From the NCBI RefSeq assembly GCF_964355755.1, contig NC_092680.1:3263001-3327000 (forward strand): a stretch of DNA of 64,000 nucleotides, written 5' to 3'. Below the pieces are notes generated by a model. That model did not search any database. It saw only the letters and a list, made by a program, of their open reading frames with translations, and was not told the DNA's origin. Numbering within the stretch: position 1 is the first letter of the stretch; every line of letters begins with the position of its first letter. The translations under genes were made by a program, and so were the position numbers. This stretch comes from Antedon mediterranea. Its lineage: Eukaryota > Echinodermata > Crinoidea > Comatulida > Antedonidae. Of the stretch, positions 12,501 through 22,521 are shown piece after piece.

Positions 12501-15500
12501 CTGTAACCACAAACCTGACATGATCCTGTCAATTATAATTACTGTGTCTATATATAAATTTACGTAAGGGCAAAATTCGGTAAATCGCGCCTTACTTTTA
12601 GAATTTTTACTCGATGGTATGTAAAGTTGGTTAGTACTTTCGGTACTGATTTTAACCACCTGATGTAACCCTGTTTACTAATTAAATTAAGTTAGATAAT
12701 TAGTTATTGACGATTAAAACGAATTTAGGTTCAACGATTTGCCCCAGATAGGGGTGTTTTCCGATCGTGGTATACACTGTCTAATGGATGTCCATCTTGA
12801 AAAATACCCGCCACAAAAATGCGAGGAGGCTTCGCATTTTCCTATCTCCTCCTACGATAATTGTTTTTAATAGCTGAAAACCGGTTGAACAGCTCGAGTA
12901 CTGTATCATAATGTTGAAGACCGGCCGATTTTCTTAAAAAAATACTATTTTGATAGATTTAATATACGTTTATACAAATGTATTGATTTGCGATGAATGG
13001 AACATTCCAATCTCTGTGTCGTTCCACAAGTGTCTATTCCCTCAGGCGTCGTAAAGGAAAGTACTGTATACTCATAACAGAAATTCGATCCATTTTTTTT
13101 TTCAATCTGTGCTGCAGAGGTTGGATATAATTTTTTTTAAACGGATAATGAGCTAGCGTTTTCAGTCGCCGTAATTTAATATTTATTACCGATTAAATCG
13201 AATTTATGATTTTCCCCGAATAGAGGTGGTTTTCACAAATTGTTTAACTTTATATATAAACATACGTAGTGATGTATCGTTACATGTGCTGTACTATTTC
13301 AATCGACTACGACGGTGATAGTTTCAACAAAGTATTACATCGCAATGTTTTACTGTGTTTAGTGGTATATTATTTGTAAAACATGTTAATTAATATTTTG
13401 TTACAAAATAAAGAATATATTTAAAAATTGTTCCTCTTTGCACCCATCCTCTTCTCCATCTCTCAACCATAATGTTACATACAAAACACAAATTAAGTTT
13501 GTTTAAATTTGACTTAAACAATAATGGTCTCATTTTGTGACAACTTTCTCTTTCGGAAGTAATTCCCAGTGTGCTAATTTTAGTTGAGTACATAAATCAC
13601 AGTGTCTATTTAATCGTTCCTGTAAACGACATATATTATTGTCCTGCATTATTGTACATTTGATGAATCGCCAGTTTTTTAACGCTGAAATTACTGTGTA
13701 TTCGAGAACCATCTGTGGGCACGACCTAGATGGTACGCGAGCGTACCATCTAGTTATATTAAATTAACAAAAATACATCCATTGAAAATAAAATTATACT
13801 AAGTACTGTCAACTTTTGTAACACGAACAAACCTAGTATATCCGGGCCCAACATCATCTCCTACTTGTTCATTACCTTGCAATGTAATTTCTTTATACAT
13901 AATTATAAATAATTTACCATAAATAACTAATGTAATCAAACATGATGTAGTCTTATACCCTTTTCACATCTGCATAGATTTGTACCAAGCATACGCGAAC
14001 CTTGAGAAATCTCTGATGGAAAGTGTAGTTGCGCGCTATTTGATTATTATTATTGGTCCATTTAATACCCGTGCAATACACGCGCGCAGTAAGAACTCGG
14101 AACAAAAACAGGTGTGAGGAGATGTTCTACAAAATAGTATTCACACTATGCAAACCTGGTTACAAGTCGTTACATTTTGCAAATGTGAAAAGGGTTTTAA
14201 CCAACTATTTGCTATTGTTCTTTTTTGTTTTACAGAGTCTAGCAGCTGTGTATCTTGCAACGGGTATATTTGGTTATGAATTTTGGAAAATTACTGTTTA
14301 TGGATTCGAATGGAGGGTGTTATTAGTTCCTCTTGTATTTTGTAAGTTAATTAAATGTTTAATTGGGTTAGTATCAGATTAATACGTTACTAAGAACAAT
14401 GTACAGTACTAAGATAGATTGACTTACTTAAGATGTTTATTGTAGAATCTTTTGTGTGTGTGTGTGTGTTACCGCTGCGTCGGTTTTGTTTTTGTTTTTT
14501 ATACCATGAAATATGAAGGGTAAAAAAAAAAATTAATACGTTTCTCCACTCATCCATTCTATGTTACTGCAGTAACTGCAGTATTAATGATCCCTAAAAA
14601 TATTAATAATTATATTGATTATTATATTATTTATTATTGTGTATTTATAGTTGGTTCAGCTGGTCTTTCCATACCACAAAGCCTTTACAATATATACAGG
14701 TAATTTACTTTTTAAATTATTACATTTGAAACTGTCCTTTTAATTACGTTTATGAAAGTTAATTTCTATCCAGGTAGAATATAAGATTTGAATGATCAAC
14801 TGGACTTACTTTATTAAAACATCGACATACTTATAGTTGAAAAATAAAAGTTTAAGTTTGTCAGAACAGGTTTTTTTTTTTAAGATTAATTTAGTATATT
14901 AGACTTTTTAGCATAATATACCATTTTATATATAAATCCAAAGGCAAATTACTGAAAAAATGGCAATTCAGTGGCTGGATCTCAATGGAGATACAAAATA
15001 AAAGCTAAATCTAAACGAGAGGTAAAACAGCCAGAAAAGTTAGCACAGCTTTCGGGCAACACTAGCCCTTCATCATTTTATATATATATATATATATACC
15101 ATTTTTTTAAATATATACCATCGTTTTGGTATGTTCGACTGTAATACATTATTTAGAATTATATACACAAATAGAGAACAAATAATATAATGAATATTAC
15201 TATTAATTTTTTTTCTTTCTTTAGAGGATACAAGGATGGTACTGGTAAAATGAGGTCTTTTAACAGAGCAATGGAGCCTCTATATCCACTATTTGCCCTG
15301 TTTGCATTGTCAACTATCTGGGTTTACTTTTCACCAACTGGTATTTTAGAACTTCAACCAAGAATATTTTGTCTAGCTATTGGTACCATTAATTCAAATA
15401 TTGCTGTAAGTATTATGACAGTTATTATTATTATTTAAAAAAAAGCTACTCAAAGAAACTTGTGTCTTCTGCTTTCACTGTTTCAGATGACTTGTGGTTT

Positions 15501-16526
15501 CATAGAGTTAAGCTCTGTCTACACTATCAAACTAGTTTGTCAAAAAAAGTGTGATGTGTCCACATCAGATAGTGATATTCCCAAATATGGTAGTGACATC
15601 ATGACAGCATGTCTATATATGGGCACATCACATTTTTTTGTCATATCACTACCATATTTAGGCACATCACACTTTTGTTGTCAAACTAGTTTGATAATGT
15701 AGACAGAGCTTTACATTTGAATACTAGTCTGAGTAGCATATAAATAAATCTAAATATTGCAATTTGTACTTCTCCTATTTATTTATGTTAAAATACTGTA
15801 GGGAAGAATGAAAGAAAAATATGTATATGTATCATTTCTTTTTTTAGTGTCGTTTGATTATCAGTCAGATGTCGGATACGCTTTGTAATTCGTTTAATCA
15901 ACTCCTCATTCCACTAGCCCTGTGTGTTGTTTCTGCGTTTGTATTCCATGATAGTACAATAGAGGTATATCTGTTGTACTCTTTGTGTACCATTAGCATT
16001 GTTGCGCATGTTCACTACGCTAGTTGTGTGGTAAGTATATTTGAATTTTTGTATACAAACATAGTATATTGTTATTAAATATCCTCAAAAATTGAGGAAA
16101 TTTCGATTAAGCCCTCTGCCATGCCACAGTGTAGCATCTACTATGATAAACACACCGGAAGATATTCCCATACTTTTTTATTAGTTCTTTACCATGTGCA
16201 TTGTATGTATACAGGACCAACAGCTTTATTTCTCATCTGAAAGTTGAGCTAATATGAGTATAGTATATGGCACAGAAAGGACGGTCTTGAACCCATGCCT
16301 CTTATATTCAAACTGATGTCCCTTTCCATTGTGCCATATTAATCTCGATATGAAGTCCGCTATCAGTTATAAATGGTTCCCTTCAAGTTTAAAAAATTGA
16401 TAGCTTTATTCCTTAATTCAATTAAAATGAATTACTTGTTTTCTGTTTTTACAGGTATACCAACTGGCTGACCACTTTAATATTCATATTTTTTCACTTA
16501 AGAAAAAGAAAGAACGAAAAAGGTAG
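9552..16526 (+). CDS. SELENOI: Ethanolamine phosphotransferase 1 (EPT1/SELENOI), no Sec tail
   Basis: An integral membrane enzyme transferring phosphoethanolamine from CDP-ethanolamine to diacylglycerol or alkylacylglycerol in the Kennedy pathway. Nine exons keep frame: 9552-9605, 10180-10248, 11165-11357, 12007-12275, 14236-14341, 14651-14699, 15225-15405, 15848-16030, 16455-16526; 390 residues. The N-terminus [16 protein letters not shown] and [13 protein letters not shown], and the later [20 protein letters not shown], match vertebrate SELENOI. The CDP-alcohol phosphotransferase motif DG-x2-AR-x8-G-x3-D-x3-D is intact (DGKQARR ... GELFDHGID). Hydrophobic segments alternate through the chain. 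The protein ends [13 protein letters not shown] at a TAG, where vertebrate SELENOI continues into a short tail containing selenocysteine. An exon joined through the weak GTAGAC donor cannot be excluded, but I found no in-frame UGA exon with a matching tail. Confidence 0.9.
10711..10860. mobile_element. MITE family A copy 4
   Basis: In EPT1 intron 2. Ends TTAAGCTCTGTCTTCGCTATC and GTTTGATAGTGTAGACAGAG; in the opposite orientation to copy 2. Confidence 0.85.
11452..11613. mobile_element. MITE family B copy 1
   Basis: Family B has ends like GGCCAATTTACACAGACAAGC and an inner ACGGTAA...AATATAGAATCTATG...ATTCCTTATGACCA block. This copy runs from AAAGGCAAATTTACACAGATGAG to TTAATAAATCGGCCT in EPT1 intron 3. 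Confidence 0.7.
11710..11883. mobile_element. Tc1/mariner-type MITE with TA flanks
   Basis: Inverted ends TACAGTCAACTCTCCCAATAC and GTATTGGGAGAGTTGACTGTA, 174 bp, bounded by TA on both sides, the target-site duplication expected of Tc1/mariner. No open frame inside. In EPT1 intron 3. Confidence 0.8.
13726..13753. repeat. 28-bp palindrome, 13-base arms
   Basis: CTAGATGGTACGC, then GA, then GCGTACCATCTAG: perfect arms with a two-base centre, inside the long EPT1 intron 4 (12276-14235). Confidence 0.9.
15509..15713. mobile_element. MITE family A copy 5
   Basis: A long copy (205 bp) in EPT1 intron 7 with clear ends TTAAGCTCTGTCTACACTATC and GATAATGTAGACAGAGCTTTA. Both halves end in ACTAGTTTGA, so it resembles a fusion of two left halves. 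Confidence 0.85.
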
Positions 16527-17024
16527 ACAATGTTACATTTTTAACCTTTTAAATATTTCCTGTAAATAGTTTTGGAAATTAAAGGTAAATATTATACCTC
16601 TAAAGTGTTAATTTGGAATTATGGAAAAGTTGTCATTTTAAAATGCCTGTTATTTTAAATGGGGCATAAATTGAGTTTTAAGGGGTTGGCCTACCCTAGT
16701 TTCCCACCACCCCACCACGGATGGCTACACTGTTCCAGGGTGAAGATGCACCATTGACTGATATTTTAATATGCAAATGAATATGCAGATTTATGCATTT
16801 TCATCTTCTTGTTTAAACAAACCATCTATCTACTCAATTTTTTGGGGTGGAGGAGGTTTGCTGGTGTAAGTATAAGTGTGTGTTCATAATGGTATGTTTG
16901 TAGAATGAGATTTTACATTTTATTTACAAATTAAAAAAGGATTTAAACAGATTTTTTTGTGTGCAAACTTTGGTAATTTCGTAAGATTCGTTTGCTTTAT
17001 AATTAAATTAAGATTTATAGGAAT

Positions 17025-17188
17025 TAAAGGTCTGTCTACACATCAAACTAGTTTGACAAAAGAAGTGTGATGTGAACAAATATGGTAGTGATATGCCTAA
17101 ATATGGTAGTGATATGGCATCGTCATGTCCATACAGGAGCACATCACATTTTTTGTCACATACAGTTTGATACTGTAGACAGGGCTTA
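17025..17188. mobile_element. MITE family A copy 6
   Basis: Ends AGGTCTGTCTACACATCAAACTAG and AGTTTGATACTGTAGACAGGGCTTAA. Two internal AAATATGGTAGTGATATG units. Confidence 0.8.
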
Positions 17189-17227
17189 ATATTTGATATC
17201 TTCAGTTATAATAATCATTCATTTGAG

Positions 17228-17795
17228 AATGTATGATTGTGAGACAGGAGGGGGTGACCTTCCAGCCAATCACATGATATTGTGAGACAGGAGGGGATGA
17301 CCTTCCAGCCATTCACATGATATTGTGAGACAGGAGGGGGTGACCTTCCAGCCATTCACATGATATTGTGAGACAGGAGGGGGTAACCTTCCAGCCATTC
17401 ACATGATATTGTGAGACAGGAGGGGGTGACCTTCCAGCCATTCACATGATATTGTGAGACAGGAGGGGGGTGACCTTCCAGCCATTCACATGATATTGTG
17501 AGACAGGAGGGGGTGACCTTCCAGCCATTCACATGATATTGTGAGACAGGAGGGGGGTGACCTTCCAGCCATTCACATGATATTGTGAGACAGGAGGGGG
17601 TGACCTTCCAGCCAATCACATGATATTGTGAGACAGGAGGGGGTGACCTTCCAGCCAATCACATGATATTGTGAGACAAGAGGGGGTGACCTTCCAGCCA
17701 ATCACATGATATTGTGAGACAGGAGGTGGTGACCTTCCAGCCAATCACATGATATTGTGAGACAGGAGGGGGATACCTTCCAGTCAATCACATGA
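17228..17795. repeat. ~43-bp minisatellite, 13 copies
   Basis: Thirteen copies of a unit with ATTGTGAGACAGGAGGGGG, TGACCTTCCAGCCA and TCACATGATA. Units differ mainly by one G and by ATT versus AAT in the CAATCACATG segment. An open frame on the minus strand is a by-product of the repetition. Confidence 0.9.
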
Positions 17796-17866
17796 TGTTT
17801 CTCTAGTTGTTACAGGTTTCCTTAACCTTTGTATAATTGACATTATATGCATGTTTGCAGCTTTTT

Positions 17867-18032
17867 TAACTCTGTCTACACTATCAAACTGTATGTGAAA
17901 AAAAAATGTGATGTGGCCCATATATGGACATGATGTTGTCATATCACTACCACATTTGGTCATATCACTACCATTATTTGGAAAAGCACACTTTTTTTGT
18001 CAAACAAGTTTGATAATGTAGACAGAGCTTTA
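17867..18032. mobile_element. MITE family A copy 7
   Basis: Ends AACTCTGTCTACACTATCAAACT and AAGTTTGATAATGTAGACAGAGCTTT. Confidence 0.8.
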
Positions 18033-19600
18033 AGAAGTTATAAAAGTGAATTTATATGTGTATCATAAACAGTATTACTACTAAGTGAAGATGGTATATA
18101 TATGTATTATTTGTTATGCAGACACATCTGAAATTGACACGCCTCAAATTGGAATTTGATATTTATTTACAATTTTTTTGTTTTCAGTTCATTTATTCAG
18201 TTCCTCCTGCCCATTTTACAATAAAAAATCATGTTCATTTTCGGGCATGCAGAAATGTCTTTTTTTTTAAATGATTTAGCTAAATAATGCAATTGCAATA
18301 GTTATAATAGTGATGCTGCAGTTAGTCATGTATTCTTATTGTGTTTTCTATAGCCTAACACATTTGGTATAGTTGTTATTCATTTGATCAACAATATAAG
18401 TAATGCTTTGGGTATATGTGTTATATTCTTTATTGTGTGTAAGGTATACACTTAATTTTAATTTGTACTAGACTCTGTTGTGCTAGGAACTCCACTAAAT
18501 AATATAAAGCAAAACATTAAGCCTCAATTTTCAGAATCATTTATTCTGTACTTCAACTGTAGGTACAGTACATTAGGTTATACGCTGAATTAGATTGTTT
18601 ACGAGTAACGTCGTGAGGTGGTTTCCCGATTAATCGTACGATCAAAACGGTACTGGGTATGATCAACTAGCGTTCGTGTTCCCACCTAATCATCCATTCA
18701 TAGAAGTACTGATGAAGATATCAATCTGTGGCGACAATAGAATGGACCCGAGACCTGCCTATCTTCGACTTTTAAATAATAGAAAGTTTTGAAAAATTGT
18801 GTTAGGGTAGAAATGTACGTAGGCCTATTATGATGTGTATGTTTATTGAAAATGGTAATAGGCGATACGAAAACTGTTATTTAATTGGAGTAAAAATACC
18901 CTGGTACAATATATTAGGGATCATGCTAAAATTATTCAACGTTGTACTACCTTAATTTAATTCAGTTGAGTTTTTAAACACAAGATAAAGGTACCTACAG
19001 TAGTGTATTGTAGACAATAGGTTTTACTAGGAAAGTTTTGTTCTCAAACTGCAAGTTGATCGTGTTTTCGAACTAAAGTTTGCTAATGTAGAGAGGTTTA
19101 ATAAGACAGCCATGCAATAAACAGTGTGTACGATTACATAGTTTGCTAAATAATTGCATAATTAGTCGAGTCAAGTAAACAAAATGTACAATAATGTTGT
19201 CAAGATCTTTTACAAAGAAGATAATTTTTAACCTTTTAATTGAGCAATGCAATCGCAACACTAGATATAATTAAAGTTAAGTCAATTCGTTCATAAGGTC
19301 ACCACTGCTTATAGATAATACTTATATTATTATTAATTTCTTCTATTTTTGCCAAATTTAAATATTGATTTTGTATTTTAATTCCTATTTATTTTGTATG
19401 TATTTTTTATTTTTATACATTCCAATGTAATTATTATTAATCAACAATAAGGTAAGGAAATTTTATCTAAAAATTAATTTTGAATGCATAAAAAGTGATT
19501 CACACTATTAAAAATGTTTTATACTGAGTTGATTGAATAGTGTGTTGACATATCAATGAAATATAGGGTAGAGATATATGTGACCCTTATTTACCTCAAC

Positions 19601-19744
19601 TTAAGTTCTGTCTACACTATCAAACTTTATGTGACAAAAAAATGTGATGTGCCCATATATGCACATGATGATGTTATAGACTACCTTATTTGGGCTTATC
19701 ACACTTTTTTGTCAAAGTAATTTGATAGTGTGGACAGAGCTTTA
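19601..19744. mobile_element. MITE family A copy 8
   Basis: Ends TTAAGTTCTGTCTACACTATC and TTTGATAGTGTGGACAGAGCTTTA. Confidence 0.8.
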
Positions 19745-20070
19745 GAGTAACTATCCCCAAATAGTTTTTGCCTTGTGTCACTCAGGAAAATATTGAGAAT
19801 TTTCAAGATTTAACATTTTCGTGAAGGCACCAGCTGATATTAACTTGTTTTAATAAAACACCTTTTTCATGTAATTACTTAGTTTGTTAAGTATATTACT
19901 CAATTTGTATAATTCATGTTTCAATATAAATTATTGATGTCATTAAATATTGTATAAGTAAACTATTTAATCAATTAACTATAAATACTGGGTAAATATT
20001 ATCGTAATTAAATGAGGCTGAAATTGTTGCTGAACTCTTTTTTATGTTACTTCTTACCATACATACAAAG

Positions 20071-20240
20071 TAAAGCTCTGTCTACACTATCAAACTAGTT
20101 TGACAAAAAAGTATGATGTGCCCAAATATGGTAGTGATATACCCAAATATGGAAGTGATATGCCCAAATATAGTAGGGATATGACATCATCATGTCCACA
20201 TTTTTTTGTCACATAAAGTTTGAGAGTAGAAAGAGCTTAA
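20071..20240. mobile_element. MITE family A copy 9
   Basis: Left end intact (TAAAGCTCTGTCTACACTATC). Three tandem AAATATGG-A/T-AGTGATATG-like units lie inside, and the right end is degraded (AGTTTGAGAGTAGAAAGAGCTTAA). Confidence 0.8.
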
Positions 20241-20649
20241 GGTAACGTGTACGATTATAATAATAAGGAATAGGTTTGGATCCATCTATTTCTAAAGGTC
20301 TCTAAAATAATAACATCTGTACCGAATTCAATATAACATATTGTACGTAACAAGACTCCAATGCGCTACAAGAACGTTACAAAGTAAAAATAAGGATGTT
20401 TTTCTCGTTTGAATAATATACTGATGGAACTTGTTTCGCGGCGGATCACACAGTAGATAAGTGCAGAGAAAGTACCATAGGAATTGATTCACATTTCCAT
20501 CCAATATTATTAATAACAGCCATAGTTATGTACAATGTAATACTTTAACAATGCATGATATATATAATATAATATGGTATTTAAACGGTTAGATCATGGA
20601 GTTATATATCACATAGAATTCCATAGATGATATTTTACAACCTGGAAAT

Positions 20650-21606
20650 TTAGACATCGTTCGAAAATCTCCTTGAAAGGTTGTACGATCTCTGATTAGG
20701 AGACACTGTTGCGTCAAAATCAAAAGTCTGAGATCTGTGCAGTTGTTTGTGACTTTGCTTTAGTTTCTTGCGTTTTTCCAGATTCCAACTTTGAATTTTA
20801 AAACACCCTTGTTCGTTGTAAGTGGAATCATTACTATTATGTAACATATCTAACGGTGCAAGTGTCTTGAAGAAATTCTTTTCCGGAGATAATCTACTCG
20901 CCCACTTGGATTTGATTGACGATGGCGCTGCAGATGATGTCAATGGCTGTCCGTTCATTTCATATCTAAGATTACTTTCAAATGTCTTCAATTTTAAAAC
21001 AGATTTGAATTTTGAGTGTCCTCCTGTGCTCATATCGATCGCTTGCAAGTTTCGTATTTTCTCTCCTTTACGATTGTAAAAAGAAAGTTGTTTAGAGACT
21101 AGAATTGGTAGTTGTAAGCCATCTTCCACCAACTGACTCTGTCTCAAAGTGTTATACCCGAACGTTGCGTGCGACAATTTTGGGTAGAAAAATCCAGTTA
21201 TAATGCTGTTTGAAACTGATGGGGGAAACTGTGGGCCTATGTATTTTCGGCAAGCTCTCTGAGTTGTGACGATTTCTGTTTTTGAAAACTGTTTAGAGTT
21301 ATTTGTCAGTACATTTAGTCTCTCTATTGCTAAAGGCGGTAACGTTAAACCAACGTTATCCTCCAGTTTTTTGGACAATGTTGATGCTGTTGGAAACGTC
21401 ACCACTTCTGATGATGACTCGTTGTCTAGTGATACGTCACTCTGACTTTTTTCGGATTCACCACCAATGTGTTGGAACTCTTCCTCGTTGGTATCGACAT
21501 CATTAATGTCCTGGTTACTGGTGGTTTCAATGTTTTCTCGTTCGCTGATCTGTTCTGAAGACGGTATGTCTACAGAGATAGTTTGGGTAGCAATTTCTCG
21601 AGACAT
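20650..21606 (-). CDS. Unknown single-exon protein, 318 aa
   Basis: Not recognised. The frame is uninterrupted for 318 codons; I place the start at the first ATG (21606, MSREIATQTI), because the open frame upstream offers only TTG. The first ~100 residues are acidic, Ser/Thr/Glu-rich and probably disordered. From about residue 105 the sequence is more ordered-looking (KYIGPQFPPSVSNSIITGFF, then KLSHATFGYNTL), and the C-terminus is basic (KKLKQSHKQLHRSQ). There is no signal peptide, no membrane segment and no catalytic motif that I can name. Its start is about 0.9 kb head-to-head from EndoU, so a shared promoter region is possible. It could be a real intronless gene or a retrocopy; I saw no adjoining poly(A) tract to support the latter. 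Coding status is supported by length and composition only. Confidence 0.6.
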   Translation of the reverse strand: MSREIATQTISVDIPSSEQISERENIETTSNQDINDVDTNEEEFQHIGGESEKSQSDVSLDNESSSEVVTFPTASTLSKKLEDNVGLTLPPLAIERLNVLTNNSKQFSKTEIVTTQRACRKYIGPQFPPSVSNSIITGFFYPKLSHATFGYNTLRQSQLVEDGLQLPILVSKQLSFYNRKGEKIRNLQAIDMSTGGHSKFKSVLKLKTFESNLRYEMNGQPLTSSAAPSSIKSKWASRLSPEKNFFKTLAPLDMLHNSNDSTYNEQGCFKIQSWNLEKRKKLKQSHKQLHRSQTFDFDATVSPNQRSYNLSRRFSNDV

Positions 21607-22521
21607 TATTGTGGTCCGATTACATAGTAGAACACTAATTACTAATTGCGTAACCGTCTTCACCAACAACTTAACTGTATGCTGTATTCAGCTTACTTGA
21701 GTAACAAATCTATAGTGCATCCAACGATGGAACGCTCTTTGGGCCATATATACAACATCCAAAGAAACAATTTAAGATCATTCGGGTACCGTAACACCAC
21801 ACTCTGTCTTAGGCCGCCGGATAGACCTAAGTGACTCGAGTTATTGTTACAGTGTGTTATTTATTAGCTCAGTTTCGACCAGCAATAAATCAATTCCTTG
21901 GTTTTCTTATTCTAACGTTCTTTTTATATGCTAAACAAAAGATCGATCGTTTGAGCGTTGCAATAACAACAAACAATCGATAGTTGGACCCTACTGATGA
22001 AAACATGGATACAAATCCGATAGATACACGAAAAGGTGACATAAAATCAATACAATGGCGTGTAAAAATACGTTATTGTTACAAAACATGCGTGTTGATT
22101 GTGTATTGATTACGTTATAAGTGCGAAGAATTTATTAATATATAAATTATAATTAAGCATTGATCATCTCAGTATAATTCGGTCACTTATTTATATAACA
22201 TTTGCACTTTTAACCCTACGAAAGCGTTGATCGATATACAAAAGTTCTTTTACCTTTGAGATTACAAAATGGCATTTATTTAAAATTATAATTTCAGGGG
22301 AGCGATCTTGATGCATCGAGGTATAAAATTAGATTTTACCATCATGCTTCATACTTTAACTTTCTGGTAGGTAATAAGAGGGCGTGGTTTTGGTTGTTGT
22401 GACGTAGGCTACTCACGTTTTTGGTTGACAGATAGGCTAGCGTATGTGTAGCCTAGAGTAGTAGGCCTGCCCTGGTATAAATTCTATAATTCTTCGCAAT
22501 AATAACTGTAGAAACTACGCC
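21607..22521. promoter_or_regulatory. Divergent promoter region, unknown gene / EndoU
   Basis: 915 bases separate two outward-facing start codons. AGGCCTA/CTAGGC motifs cluster near 22430-22470 before the EndoU start and near 21810. No TATA box stands out. Confidence 0.4.

Larger units (their letters stand above)
16527..20649. other. Intergenic / long 3' region after EPT1
   Basis: No gene seen. It contains four family A MITEs (17025-17188, 17867-18032, 19601-19744, 20071-20240) and a 13-copy minisatellite. A possible distal poly(A) signal AATAAA lies near 18220. The rest is AT-rich unique sequence. Confidence 0.5.

Noticed and set aside
17228-17795. Possible CRISPR-like array
   Set aside because: Repeats are contiguous with no unique spacers, in an animal genome; it is a minisatellite.
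18121-18163. Selenocysteine tail exon for EPT1
   Set aside because: In the only phase compatible with the upstream donor it gives two UGA codons within five residues and no similarity to the known tail.
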